Part shown: in pieces, positions 1 to 8,682 of the stretch
How positions within the stretch are numbered: the first letter of the stretch is position 1
How the letters are laid out: the number at the start of each line of letters is the position of its first letter
Origin: Streptomyces sp. NBC_00377
GTDB taxonomy: Bacteria > Actinomycetota > Actinomycetes > Streptomycetales > Streptomycetaceae
Assembly (NCBI RefSeq): GCF_036075115.1
Contig: NZ_CP107958.1
Location: 8,370,001 to 8,434,000, forward strand
Reading direction: 5' to 3'
Length of the DNA stretch: 64,000 nt
Notes under the pieces: model-generated
Told to the model about the DNA's origin: nothing
What the model saw: the letters and a program-made list of their open reading frames with translations, nothing else
Database searches by the model: none
Translations under genes and position numbers: made by a program

Positions 1-489
1 GCGGCCGACGCGCTGTACACGGGACTGGCCACGCACTTCGTCCCCGCGGACGGGCTCGACGCGGTCGGGGAGGCCCTGGCCGACAGCCCCCGCGACCCGG
101 TGGACGTGGTGCTGAACCGCCTTGCCGGCCGTTCCCCGGTGGCGGGCAGCGGGCTGGCGGACGTACGCGGGGACATGGACTGGGCGTTCGGCGCGCCGGC
201 CCTCGGTGAGATCGACAAACGCCTGCGCCACCTCGACACCCCCTGGGCGGCAGCCGCGCTTGCCGCCTTGGAGTCCGCTTCGCCGCACAGCTTGGAGATC
301 ACTCACGCCTTGCTGGCCCGGGGCAGGCAGCACACGTTGCGCGAGTGCCTCGGCCACGAACTGGCCCTCACGCGCACGACCGTCCGCTCGCCGGACTTCC
401 TGGAGGGTGTCCGTGCGGCCCTGGTCGACAAGGACCGCACTCCCCGCTGGCGACGTGCGTCGCTCGGCGGACGGACGCTGCTCTCCTGA
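1..489 (+). CDS. Enoyl-CoA hydratase superfamily protein, C-terminal part (3-hydroxyisobutyryl-CoA hydrolase type)
   Basis: The reading frame is open from the first base of the window, so the N-terminus lies upstream; 162 codons remain. The visible sequence has the layout of the C-terminal ECH_2 part of 3-hydroxyisobutyryl-CoA hydrolases: a GLATHFVP segment, then a helical tail with SPHSLEITHALL, RGRQHTLRECLGHELALT, SPDFLEGVRAALVDKDRTPRW. The tail SP-(D/E)-F-x-EGVRA-x-(L)-VDKDR-x-P-x-W is typical of that family. These enzymes hydrolyse 3-hydroxyisobutyryl-CoA in valine catabolism or hydrate enoyl-CoA in related paths. The catalytic half is outside the window, so hydrolase cannot be separated from hydratase here. 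Confidence 0.82.
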   Translation, partial: AADALYTGLATHFVPADGLDAVGEALADSPRDPVDVVLNRLAGRSPVAGSGLADVRGDMDWAFGAPALGEIDKRLRHLDTPWAAAALAALESASPHSLEITHALLARGRQHTLRECLGHELALTRTTVRSPDFLEGVRAALVDKDRTPRWRRASLGGRTLLS

Positions 490-907
490 GCATGTCTTCC
501 CCCGCCTGCGTGCCTGAACATGTCTTCCCCCCGCGTGCGTGGCGGTCCGTCCGGCGTGATCACACTCCTGACACGTTGCGGGTGCGAGGGCTTGACCACG
601 GCTCGGGGGCGTCGTGGAGATGTGCGGCGCGTCGTGTCGCAGGCTGCCGTCCTCGATCCTGCTCACCGTCAAATGCCGGCGTTTTGGACCGTGCCGACGT
701 CAGGAACTCGGCCGGGGGAGACATCCGTCCGATCCGCGGGTACGGCCTCGCCGGGGATGCCGAGGCCGGTGGGGCTTCTCTCGCGAGACTGTGACCGGAG
801 CACTCGTCGGGTGATGTCGGCGGCGCGCCGAAGCCGACCGTGCGCTGAGCCACGGCACTCGGCTGCTGTCTCACCGCAGTCCGGCCCGCGACCGCGAGGT
901 CGATGGC
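490..907. other. Gene-free stretch with a short direct repeat
   Basis: About 420 bases lie between the hydratase stop and the end of the HxlR gene without a convincing coding frame. The only structure seen is an imperfect direct repeat. CATGTCTTCCCCCGCCTGCG at 491-510 is repeated with small changes from 519, where it reads CATGTCTTCCCCCCGCGTGC. Short frames in this stretch have no recognisable product. It may be decayed coding or mobile DNA. Confidence 0.5.
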
Positions 908-1375
908 TCACGACCTGAGGCGGGCGCCCGTTCCCAGCCGGGCGGTGACTTCACGCGGCGTGAGGGTGGAGTGCTCGGCGGAGCATTCGACGACGACGCG
1001 GACCGCGGCGTCGCACTCGGTGTGGCGGACGTCCAGTACAGGACCCTCGGAACCGAGGGTGTATGCCTCGCCCCATTGGCTCAGCGCCATCAGCACGGGC
1101 CACAGGTCCCAGCCCTTGCGGGTCAGGCGGTATTCGTTGCGCGAGCGGCTGCCGGGCTCCCGGTAGGGGACGGTCTTGAGGATGCCGGCCGAGGTCAGCT
1201 TGCGGAGACGGTCGCTGAGGACGGCCTCCGACAGGCCGATGTGGCGGTGGAAGTCGTCGAAGCGGCGGACTCCGTTGACGGCGTCACGCAGGATCAGCAG
1301 TGTCCATTTCTCCCCGATCACGTCGAGCGTGCGCTTGACGGGGCAGTTCTCCGTGCTCGCCTCAAGCCACTCCAT
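908..1375 (-). CDS. HxlR-family transcriptional regulator
   Basis: 155 residues from the internal ATG at 1375. An upstream in-frame ATG at 1438 would add 21 residues, but it overlaps the promoter of the divergent gene and has no ribosome site. The N-terminal part has the HxlR signature NCPVKRTLDVIGEKWTLLIL followed by RDAVNGVRRFDDFHRHIGLS and LSDRLRKLTSAGIL, a winged helix-turn-helix. The Cys of the CPV motif, redox-active in some family members, is present. It is transcribed away from the thioesterase gene and probably regulates it and itself from the shared 60-base gap. The extended C-terminal 50 residues are less typical. Confidence 0.85.
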   Translation of the reverse strand: MEWLEASTENCPVKRTLDVIGEKWTLLILRDAVNGVRRFDDFHRHIGLSEAVLSDRLRKLTSAGILKTVPYREPGSRSRNEYRLTRKGWDLWPVLMALSQWGEAYTLGSEGPVLDVRHTECDAAVRVVVECSAEHSTLTPREVTARLGTGARLRS

Positions 1376-1405
1376 TCCGCCATCGTAAGGGACCTGCCTT
1401 CGCCA

Positions 1406-1435
1406 TTGACAGTCAGGTGACCAAAAGTCTAGCTT
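1406..1435 (+). promoter_or_regulatory. Sigma-70-type promoter of the thioesterase gene
   Basis: TTGACA at 1406-1411 and TAGCTT at 1430-1435 are separated by 18 bases. A transcript would start near 1442, which fits the GTG start at 1481 and excludes the TTG at 1439. The site lies in the divergent HxlR/thioesterase gap, and AAAAGTC occurs at 1423-1429 and again near 1443, possible regulator half sites. Confidence 0.6.
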
Positions 1436-1480
1436 CATTTGAAAAAGTCAGCTGGCAGTCAGAGAGAAGGGCGCTGGACG

Positions 1481-1981
1481 GTGGGGCGAACGCGTACGTA
1501 TCAATGGGGTGATCCCGCGATCTCGGCGGAGGCCGCCGCGGGCATGGCCGGCCTCGACTTCCTGCGCGAGATGCAGGCGGGGCGGTTGCCGAGGGCGCCG
1601 ATCGGCGACACCGTCGACTTCACCCTGGACGAGGTGGAGCCTGGCAGGGCGGTCTTCTCCCTGACACCGGGCGAGGAGCACTACAACCCGATCGGCAGCG
1701 TCCACGGCGGCATCTTCGCCACCCTGCTCGACTCGGCGGCGGGCTGCGCCGTCCAGTCCACCCTTCCGCAGGGGACGGCGTACACCTCGCTCGATCTGAC
1801 CGTGAAGTTCCTGCGACCGATCACCGTGGACACGGGCCCGGTGCGCGCCATCGGCACGGTCGTCAACAGGGGGCGCCAAACGGCCCTTGCCCAGGCGCAG
1901 TTGCTCGACGAGAAGGACCGACTGCTCGCCCACGCCACCAGCAGCTGCATGCTCTTCCCGGTGCCCGACCGTCGGGTGTGA
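1481..1981 (+). CDS. PaaI-family hotdog thioesterase
   Basis: 166 residues from GTG 1481, which has AGAAGG 10 bases upstream (1465-1470) and lies downstream of the promoter; a TTG at 1439 is less likely. The sequence shows the hotdog fold pattern NPIGSVHGGIFATLLDSAAG, with the HGG turn used by PaaI-type thioesterases, then YTSLDLTVKFLRPI and GRQTALAQAQL. The enzyme should hydrolyse small or aromatic acyl-CoA thioesters in the cytosol. It is divergent from an HxlR regulator, a common arrangement for a small regulated detoxification or catabolic unit. The natural substrate cannot be read from the sequence. Confidence 0.87.
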   Translation: MGRTRTYQWGDPAISAEAAAGMAGLDFLREMQAGRLPRAPIGDTVDFTLDEVEPGRAVFSLTPGEEHYNPIGSVHGGIFATLLDSAAGCAVQSTLPQGTAYTSLDLTVKFLRPITVDTGPVRAIGTVVNRGRQTALAQAQLLDEKDRLLAHATSSCMLFPVPDRRV

Positions 1982-2030
1982 CTCCGCAGGCAGGGCCCTC
2001 GGTCCGTGGGGGGCAGTCGGGACACAGGGA

Positions 2031-2243
2031 GTGCACGGGGCTCCGCCGCAGTAGATCCGGTACTGCGGCAGTGTGGCCTGACCGGCGATCGCCCCGCCCT
2101 TGCCGTAGACGATCACGGAGTTCGCGCCGTTGGAGGACTCCATCACGTTCAGGCCCTCCTCGATCTCCCGCTGAAGATCCCGAAGTCGCTGGCAGCCGGC
2201 CACGAAGATGTCGTGTACCTGCCCGGTGTCACCGGGTAGTCCT
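2031..2243 (-). pseudogene. Tn3-family transposase fragment
   Basis: On the minus strand one frame reads RDLQREIEEGLNVMESSNG followed by ANSVIVYGKGGAIAG. This is the conserved C-terminal block of Tn3-family transposases (REI-EGLNV-E-WN-AN--I-YGK-G). Only about 50 to 60 codons survive; the flanks on both sides do not continue the family sequence, and no terminal inverted repeat was seen. It is a relic of a past Tn3-type insertion. The fragment lies in otherwise gene-free DNA between the thioesterase and the MpaB-like gene, and nothing else is recognised in 2244-2570. Confidence 0.78.
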
Positions 2244-2574
2244 GTCCCCGTGCGGTTCGCCGACGGCGAGTACGCCCACACCGGGCGCCGCGAGGGCCGG
2301 ACCCGCTGCCGAGGGGCCGCGCCGCCGTGACCTCGGCTTGGCCGCCCCTCGGTCCCGCCAGGAGCCGTCCGGGGGAATGATCCGGCGGCGTTCCGGGAAC
2401 GATGCGGGGACGGCGTCGTGAGGCGGGGATGCCCTGGGGGAGGAGCCGGAGGAGAGTGAGGCGTTTCTTGCGCGACCGCACAGGATCCGTGAGCTCGGAG
2501 CGAGGTGTCGGAAAGCATCGGCAGGCCGCCCTACGCTCCGCTGTGGCCGGTCGGCAGAGGCACAGGTCGCCGTG

Positions 2575-3462
2575 ATGCCCCGAAGACGCCCGGCGGCTGT
2601 GGCCCCGCCTGCCGGTACGGACGCCGACCCAGGGCTGTACGGTCCGGCCAGTGTGACCTGGCAGATGCACGGCGACCCGATGATGTGGGTCGCCGGTGTG
2701 CGCGCTCTCTATCTCCAGGCGCTGCATCCGCGTGCCGTGCGCGCGGTCATGCAGAACTCCGACTTCCGGCGCGACGCCTGGGGCCGGCTGATGCGCACCG
2801 CCGATTTCGTCGGCACCACGACGTACGGCACCACCGAGGCCGCCGAGAAGGCGGCGGCGCGCATCCGGAAGATCCACCACATGCTGTCGGCGACCGATCC
2901 GGACACGGGGGAGCGGTACGCCGTCGACGAACCCGGACTGCTGGTGTGGGTGCACTGCGCCGAGGTCGACTCCTACCTGCACGTCCTGCGCCGCTCCGGC
3001 TATCCCCTCACCGACGCCGCAGCCGACCGCTACCTCGCCGAACACCGGGTCGGCGCCCGCCTGGTGGGGCTCGACCCCGACGCGGTGCCCGCCGACCGGA
3101 CCGCCATGGCCGCGTACTTCGAGAACGTGCGTCCCGAACTGGCCGCCGGGGCGGAGGCGCGCGAGGTCGACGACTTCCTGCTCCGGCCCCCGGTGCACCC
3201 CCTGCTCGTCCCGGCGCGCGCCCTGCTGTGGCGGCGGGTGGCGCACCTGGCCTACGCCTCTCTGCCGCCGTACGCCCACCGGCTGTACGGCAGACGGGCC
3301 CCGGCGCCCGCCACCGTCACCCGGCAGTTGCGTGCCCTGGGCACCGTGCTGCGCTGCGTTCCCGCACGGGTGCGCTGGCAGCTCCCGCCCAGGCATGTAC
3401 TGCGGGCCATGGCCAGACTCGGCCCCGAAGCCCGACCCGCCCCGTTCAAAGTCGGGCGATAG
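2575..3462 (+). CDS. Oxygenase MpaB-family (DUF2236) protein
   Basis: 295 residues from ATG 2575 (a GTG three bases earlier is possible). The order of motifs fits the rubber oxygenase/MpaB catalytic domain: GPASVTWQMHGDPMMWVAGV, the LQALHP segment, KIHHML, and WVHCAEVDSYL. The conserved histidines could bind heme or another metal as in latex-clearing proteins. There is no signal peptide, so the protein is likely cytosolic. Actinobacteria carry several such paralogues, most without known substrate. It ends 56 bases before the kinase gene on the same strand. Confidence 0.82.
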   Translation: MPRRRPAAVAPPAGTDADPGLYGPASVTWQMHGDPMMWVAGVRALYLQALHPRAVRAVMQNSDFRRDAWGRLMRTADFVGTTTYGTTEAAEKAAARIRKIHHMLSATDPDTGERYAVDEPGLLVWVHCAEVDSYLHVLRRSGYPLTDAAADRYLAEHRVGARLVGLDPDAVPADRTAMAAYFENVRPELAAGAEAREVDDFLLRPPVHPLLVPARALLWRRVAHLAYASLPPYAHRLYGRRAPAPATVTRQLRALGTVLRCVPARVRWQLPPRHVLRAMARLGPEARPAPFKVGR

Positions 3463-3517
3463 ACAGCGATACTGGACCCGGCCGGGGAGGGCCGGAAAGC
3501 AACGGGGGCGGCGCACG

Positions 3518-5749
3518 ATGGCGGAGAGCAGACTGATCCAGGGCCGGTACCGGCTGCTGGATGTGATCGGGCGCGGTGGCATGGGCGAGGTGTGGCGGGC
3601 CCGTGACGAGTCACTCGACCGGCAGGTGGCCGTGAAGTGTCTCAAACCGATCGCCGCGCACCACGACCCGTCCGCCGGGCGGGTCCGGCGTGAGCGGTTC
3701 CGGCGTGAGGGCCGGGTCGCCGCCTCGCTCCAGCACCGCGGGGTGACGGTCGTCCACGACTTCGGGGACAGCGACGGCGTCCTCTTCCTGGTCATGGAAC
3801 TCCTCGACGGCAGCAACCTGTGCCAGCTGCTGGACGACAACGACCGCCGGCCGCTGCCCGTCCCCGAGGTCGTGGAGATCGCCGAACAGGTCGCCGCGGC
3901 CCTCGCCTACACCCACCGCCAGGGCATCGTGCACCGCGACCTGAAACCCGCGAACATCGTGCGGCTCACCGACGGCACGGTGAAGATCTGCGACTTCGGG
4001 ATCGCCCGCCTCGGCCACGACGCCGGCTTCACCTCGCGCCTCACCGGCACCGGCATCGCCATGGGCACCCCGCACTACATGTCGCCGGAGCAGATCGGCG
4101 GTGAGGAGGTGGACCGGCGCAGCGACCTGTACTCGCTGGGCTGCGTGCTCTACGAGATAGCCACCGGCGCCCCGCCGTTCGACCTGGAGGACCCCTGGTC
4201 GATCCTCGTCGGCCACCGGGACACCCCGCCCGTGCCACCCCGCGAGCACCGCCCCGACCTGCCCGAGCACCTCGACCGGATCATCCTGGACCTGCTGGCG
4301 AAACCACCCGGAGAGCGCCCCCAGGACGCCGGTGACATCGTCCGCCGCCTCGACACCGGCCGCGCCACGCCCGGGTACGTGCCGACGCTGGTGACGCCCC
4401 GGCCCGAGCCGCTGCCGTCCGGGTCCGCCGGCCGCGAGCCTCACCTGCCGTCCTGGACGCAGGGCATGACCACCGGCCACAAGGCCACCGGCGCCGGAAT
4501 CCGGATCGCGCCCCCGGACGCGGGGGCGGCCCTGACCGGCGAGTGGATCCCGCGGCCGGCGCTCGGCGCGGTCCCCGTCCCGCCGGCGCCGGACACCCCG
4601 TCCCCGCAGGCGCTCACCGCGCTCGACGCCCGGCACGGCGCCGGCCTCAGCCTGGGGCGGCTGGGCCGCTGGGGCGAGGCCGGGGAGGTGCACCGCGCCG
4701 TCGCCGCCGAACGCGCGCATCTCCTCGGCCCCGACCACCCCGAGACCCTCGCCAGCCGCTACGAGGTCGCCTTCACCCTCAGCCGTACCGGCCGCGCCGC
4801 CGACGCGCTGCGCGAGTACCAGCAGGTCGCCGCCGCCCGTACCCGGGTGCTCGGTGCCGAGCACGCCGACACCCTCGCCACGCGCCAGGAAACGGCCTAC
4901 GTGCTCGGCCGGCTGGGCCGCCACTTCGACGCCCACCAGATCTACTCCTCGGTCCTCGCCGCCCGGATGCGCACGGCGGGGCCCGACCATCCCGACACCC
5001 TGCGCTGCCGGCACAACCTCGCCTTCAACCTCAGCAGGCTCGGCCGTCTGGAGGAGTCCCACCGGATGGCGAGCGAGGTGGCCGCCGCCCGCGCCCGCGT
5101 CCTGGGCCCCGCACACCCGGACACCCTGGTCACCCGCTACGAAGTCGCTTACGCGCTGGGCCAGTTGGGTCGATGGGCGGAGGCTCTTCAGACCTACCGC
5201 GAGGTCGCGGCGGCCCGTGCGCAGGCGCTCGGCCCCGACCACCCCGACACCCTGGCCGCCCGCTACGAGAGCGGCATCAGCCTCGGCCGCCTCGGCCGCA
5301 GCGCGGAGGCACTCCGGCTCTACCGCGACCTCGTGGACGATCGCACCCGCGTCCACGGCCCGGCGCATCCCGAGACCCTGCGGGCCCGCCACGGTCTGGG
5401 CGTCAATCTCGGCCGACTGGGCCGGTGGGAGGAGGCGCTCGCCGAGTCGCGGGACGTGTGCGCGATCCGCGAACGCGTCCTCGGGGCCGACCACCCCGAC
5501 ACGCTCGTCAGCCGCCGTGAGGTCGCCGTCGGCCTGGGCTGGCTGGGCCGCTGGGCCGATGCCCTGGCCGAGTACCGGCGGGTGTCGACGGCCCGTGAGC
5601 AGGTGCTGGGCGCCGACCACCCCGACACCCTCGCCGGCCGCAACGACGAGGCGCACTGCCTGGAGCAGCTCGGCCGGGGCCAGGAGGCGGTCGCGCTGTA
5701 CCGCAGGGTGGCGGTGCTGCGGCAGCAGCGGGCGGCCGGGGGAGCGTAG
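3518..5749 (+). CDS. Serine/threonine protein kinase with C-terminal tetratricopeptide array
   Basis: 743 residues from ATG 3518; the open frame extends further upstream but only this start precedes the kinase glycine loop directly. Kinase domain (about residues 8-280): GRGGMGEV loop (18-25), VAVK with Lys40, HRDLKPAN with catalytic Asp141, DFG at 159-161, and a SPEQ form of the APE motif. A linker of about 90 residues follows. The rest (about 370-743) is a run of roughly 42-residue repeats of the type LGRLGR-x-EAL-x-YRxVAAAR-x-VLGPDHPDTLxxRxEVA, kinesin-light-chain-like TPRs for protein binding. No transmembrane segment or PASTA domain is visible, so it is cytosolic. Partners and signal are unknown. 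Confidence 0.93.
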   Translation: MAESRLIQGRYRLLDVIGRGGMGEVWRARDESLDRQVAVKCLKPIAAHHDPSAGRVRRERFRREGRVAASLQHRGVTVVHDFGDSDGVLFLVMELLDGSNLCQLLDDNDRRPLPVPEVVEIAEQVAAALAYTHRQGIVHRDLKPANIVRLTDGTVKICDFGIARLGHDAGFTSRLTGTGIAMGTPHYMSPEQIGGEEVDRRSDLYSLGCVLYEIATGAPPFDLEDPWSILVGHRDTPPVPPREHRPDLPEHLDRIILDLLAKPPGERPQDAGDIVRRLDTGRATPGYVPTLVTPRPEPLPSGSAGREPHLPSWTQGMTTGHKATGAGIRIAPPDAGAALTGEWIPRPALGAVPVPPAPDTPSPQALTALDARHGAGLSLGRLGRWGEAGEVHRAVAAERAHLLGPDHPETLASRYEVAFTLSRTGRAADALREYQQVAAARTRVLGAEHADTLATRQETAYVLGRLGRHFDAHQIYSSVLAARMRTAGPDHPDTLRCRHNLAFNLSRLGRLEESHRMASEVAAARARVLGPAHPDTLVTRYEVAYALGQLGRWAEALQTYREVAAARAQALGPDHPDTLAARYESGISLGRLGRSAEALRLYRDLVDDRTRVHGPAHPETLRARHGLGVNLGRLGRWEEALAESRDVCAIRERVLGADHPDTLVSRREVAVGLGWLGRWADALAEYRRVSTAREQVLGADHPDTLAGRNDEAHCLEQLGRGQEAVALYRRVAVLRQQRAAGGA

Positions 5750-5797
5750 ACGCGGGCGGCGGGGGCGGCGGGGGCGGCGGGGGAGCGCGGGGGTCCC

Positions 5798-6047
5798 TCA
5801 GCTCCAGCCCAGCTCCGTGTACAGCCGCCCGGCGCCGATCCCGGCGATCGCCGCCCTCGCGTACGGCACCATCGGCTCCGGCAGGGCGTCCGGGGGCCAC
5901 CAGTCCCGGCCGAGACACTTGTCCGGCTCCAGCAGCCGTGGTTCGCCCTGCCACCGCCGGGCGCGGAAGACCAGCTGAAGGCGCGGCTGTGTACCGGCCC
6001 GGTCGACGACGCGGACGACATGCGCCAGCTCGACGTCCTTCGCGATC
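5798..6047 (-). pseudogene. Nudix hydrolase, C-terminal half
   Basis: The minus-strand frame ending with the stop at 5798 reads KDVELAHVVRVVDRAG, QPRLQLVFRARRWQGEP, EPDKCLGRDWWPPDALPEP, VPYARAAIAGIGAGRLYTEL, the normal C-terminus of a Streptomyces Nudix hydrolase. It is cut exactly at the left inverted repeat of the IS256-family element at 6048. The Nudix box and N-terminus are absent here. A matching N-terminal half with the same strand and reading direction is found at 16638-16826. This piece alone cannot be catalytic. Confidence 0.85.
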
Positions 6048-6809
6048 GGGACTGTAAGACGTTCGGTGTAACTCCCGATCATGGAAGATGCATCGATGAC
6101 CAGTGAGAACGTGTCCGAGTCCGAGGCTGTCGAGCCCACGAAGGCTGTGTCGGCGAAGGCCGTAGACGACCAGCTGATCGACGAGCTGGTGGGCCGCGCC
6201 CAAGCCGGGGGCCTGCAACTGAAGCCGACCTCGGTCAGGACGGTCTTGGAGCGTTTGCCGGTGCGGGAATTGGAGACCGTCTGGCCCAGGACGATCGTGC
6301 AGACCTGCGTGGTGCATCTGCTGCGGAACTCCTTCCGCTATGCCGCCCGCCAGGACTGGGACAAGATCGCCAAGCTTCTCAAGCCCGTCTACACCGCCCC
6401 CACCGAAGAGGCCGCGCTGGATCGGTTCGCCGAGTTCGCCGACGCCTGGGGCCGGAAGTATCCGGCGATAGTGAAACTGTGGGAAAACGCCTGGGAGGAG
6501 TTCACTCCGTTCCTCCGCTTCGACACCGAAATCCGCCGCATCGTCTGCACGACGAACGCGATCGAGTCCGTCAACGCCCGCATCCGCCGGGCGGTCAAGG
6601 CCCGCGGACACTTCCCCAACGAGCAGGCCGCACTGAAGTGCGTCTACATGGCAATCATGTCTCTCGATCCCACAGGCAAGGGGCAGGCCCGCTGGACCAT
6701 GCGCTGGAAGACCGCCCTGAACGCCTTCGATATCACCTTCGACGGCCGCCTGTCGGCGGCCCGTCAGTAACCTCAACTACCGCAGTTACACCAGTCGTTT
6801 GACAGTCCC
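6048..6809 (+). mobile_element. IS256-family element, internally deleted (762 bp)
   Basis: The ends are 26-base imperfect inverted repeats. The left end (6048-6073) begins GGGACTGTAAGACG; the complement of the right end (6784-6809) begins GGGACTGTCAAACG. Both finish in GGTGTAACT. The length is roughly half that of complete family members, and the loss is inside the transposase gene. No target duplication is visible: the left neighbour is a Nudix gene and the right neighbour an IS481 fragment. This indicates deletion or recombination after insertion. Confidence 0.85.
6096..6770 (+). pseudogene. IS256-family transposase, in-frame internal deletion
   Basis: 224 residues from ATG 6096 (GGAAG at 6083-6087). 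The first 42 residues look like a normal N-terminus ending in QAGGLQL. After a short unrelated bridge, the frame resumes at ETVWPRTIVQTCVVHLLRNS and runs to the normal C-terminus. In full-length Mutator-type transposases the intervening ~200 residues carry the first two catalytic aspartates. Only the late block with TTNAIESVN, containing the catalytic Glu, remains. The protein should be inactive but could still bind ends or form mixed multimers. Confidence 0.85.
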
Positions 6810-7190
6810 CGACGAAAGAAGGAGACCGCCACCGCCTTCTGGACACGGGCCCACGCCTTCTTCACCAACTACGGGATGACTGTCGAGCGGGTGCTGACCG
6901 ACAACGGATCCTGCTATCGCTCACGCGACTGGCGCGATCTGCTGGCAGCAGCCGGGATCGCCCACAAGCGAACCCGGCCCTACCGGCCGCAGACCAACGG
7001 CAAAGTCGAACGCTTCAACCGCACCCTGCTCGACGAATGGGCTTACGCCCGCCCCTACCCCTCAGAGACCGAACGACGCGAAGCGTTCCCCGGCTGGCTG
7101 CACACCTACAATCACCACCGCGGACACACCGCACTGAAGGGCCAACCACCCGCCAGCCGCGTCCCCAACCTCTCAGGGCAATACATCTAG
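6810..7190 (+). pseudogene. IS481-family transposase, C-terminal fragment
   Basis: From the edge of the IS256 element the frame reads KETATAFWTRAHAFFTNYG, VERVLTDNGSCYRSRDW, RPYRPQTNGKVERFNRTLLD, YNHHRGHTALKGQPP, a typical IS481-family integrase-core C-terminus including LTDNG (Asp) and the K-x-ERFN (Glu) catalytic region. The N-terminal two thirds, with the helix-turn-helix and first Asp, are missing. A single-base slip near 6813 appears to break the frame at the junction. The right end of the element lies close to 7185, where it truncates the IMPase-like gene. Confidence 0.83.
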
Positions 7191-7579
7191 GTGTCGCCGG
7201 TCAGCGGGAGGTGCCCGAGCGTGAGGACCGGCTGGTTGTCACGTACGAGGGTGGCGGTGACGGCCCAGTCGCCCATGCCGTGGACGTGGTTGATGTTGCC
7301 CTCGGCCGGGTCGCAGACCCACCAATCGCCCGGTGGGAGCGCCCCGCCCGCCAGTTCGTACTCCACCCACCGCGCCACCGGACGCAGCTCCAGCAACGGC
7401 CGGCGCAGGACGGCCAGGACCGCGTCGTCGTTCGCGCGGGTCTCCTCGACGACATCCTTCAGGCTCACGCCCCGGGCGTGGGGTGTGTAGCGCTGCCGCA
7501 GGGTGGCTCCGGCGTCCTCCACCACGGCGGTCACCGCGGGCAGAAGCGTGGCGCCGAGGCCAGGCATGGCTGCGGCCAT
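7187..7579 (-). pseudogene. Inositol monophosphatase-family protein, C-terminally truncated copy
   Basis: 130 codons from ATG 7579, preceded by AGGGAG at a good distance. The sequence runs parallel to the intact paralogue at 10618-11439, sharing RPLLELRPVARWVEYELAGG, GDWWVCDPAEGNINHVHGMG and DWAVTATLVRDNQPVL. It stops after LTGDT, exactly where the IS481 fragment begins; the paralogue continues for about 130 residues. The loss removes the C-terminal metal-binding half, so it should be non-functional. It is divergent from the LysR gene at 7706, an arrangement that is repeated (in remnant form) at the second copy. Confidence 0.82.
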
Positions 7580-7705
7580 GGGGTGCTCCCTGGATTCGGT
7601 AGTTAGCGGGGCGGTGTTGGGTGTTCCTCTCGGCCCCGCGTCTCGAAGGTGGAAGCCATCACTGTTCACGACAGTTGAATGATATTCATTTGTATAGTTA
7701 CTGCC

Positions 7706-8626
7706 ATGCAACTGGATTTGAATCTGCTTACTGCCCTGGACGCGTTGCTGGAGGAGGGCAGCGTGACTGGGGCCGCGGACCGGTTGCACGTCACCGCGCC
7801 GGCGATGAGCCGCTCGCTGGGCCGTATCCGCAAAGCCACCGGCGATCAGATCCTGGTCCGTACCGGACACCACATGACGCCCACCCCCCGTGCGTTGACC
7901 ATGCGCACCGAGGTCCATGCTCTGGTACAGCAAGCTCACCAGTTGCTGTCCGCCCGTACGGACCTCGACCTGGCTGGCCTGGAGCGGGTGTTCACCGTCC
8001 GTTTGCACGACGCTCTCACCACCGCCTGCGGGAGCGCCCTCGTCGCCGCGGTGCACCGCCAGGCCCCGGGGGTGAAGATGCGTCTCACGGTCGAGCCCGG
8101 CCACGACACCCCTGAGCTGCGTCGCGGTGAGGTCGATGTGGCCTCCAGTGACGGACCGCCGTCCCAGCCCGACATCCGTCAGCGCCTCATCGGCCAGGAC
8201 AGGATCATCCTTGCTGTTCGGGCGGATCATCCGCTCGCCGCAGGGCCGGTGACCGTCGAGAGGTACGCGGCGGCCGATCACGTGACCGTCTCCCGGCGTG
8301 GAAGCCTGCGCGACCGGGTCGACGAGGTCGTCGCCGCCCTCGGCCACGAGCGCCGTGTCATCGTCTCCGCCCCCGCGACGGACACCGCGCTGCAACTCGC
8401 CCGTGACGCCGATGTCGTGGTCACCCTCCCCGACGCGGTCACCCGCTCCGCCCGCGAGCAGCTCGGCCTGACCACGCTGCCGCTGCCGTTCGACCTGCCG
8501 CCCGTGCCTCTCTATCTGCTCTGGCACAAGCGTTACGACAACGACCCCGCCCACACCTGGCTGCTCAACGTGGCGACCCAGACCCTCCAGGACCTGTTCA
8601 CCACCCCGCATACCTCTGACCAGTAG
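7706..8626 (+). CDS. LysR-family transcriptional regulator
   Basis: 306 residues from ATG 7706, chosen because LysR proteins begin with MxLxLNLLxALDALLEEGSV; an upstream in-frame ATG at 7679 gives a non-homologous extension. N-terminal winged helix: GSVTGAADRLHVTAPAMSRS then LGRIRKATGDQILVRTGHHM. The remainder is a periplasmic-binding-like effector domain. It is divergent from the truncated IMPase-like gene with a 126-base AT-richer gap (GATATTCATTTGTATAGTTA at 7681-7700) that should hold its operator. Effector and targets are unknown; the intact IMPase copy at 10618 has lost its own LysR partner and may be a target. Confidence 0.9.
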   Translation: MQLDLNLLTALDALLEEGSVTGAADRLHVTAPAMSRSLGRIRKATGDQILVRTGHHMTPTPRALTMRTEVHALVQQAHQLLSARTDLDLAGLERVFTVRLHDALTTACGSALVAAVHRQAPGVKMRLTVEPGHDTPELRRGEVDVASSDGPPSQPDIRQRLIGQDRIILAVRADHPLAAGPVTVERYAAADHVTVSRRGSLRDRVDEVVAALGHERRVIVSAPATDTALQLARDADVVVTLPDAVTRSAREQLGLTTLPLPFDLPPVPLYLLWHKRYDNDPAHTWLLNVATQTLQDLFTTPHTSDQ

Positions 8627-8682
8627 CGTTTCGTCAGGGCATTCTCGATGAGCTTCAAGGGCGGCGGGGTGTGTCGATGCAT

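Noticed and set aside
1439..1480. TTG start at 1439 for the thioesterase
   Set aside because: It lies at or before the expected transcription start and has no ribosome site; GTG 1481 has both.
5756..5790. G-rich triplet run between the kinase stop and the Nudix fragment, possible G-quadruplex
   Set aside because: Could fold, but simple GGC/GGG runs are frequent in such GC-rich DNA. No further support.
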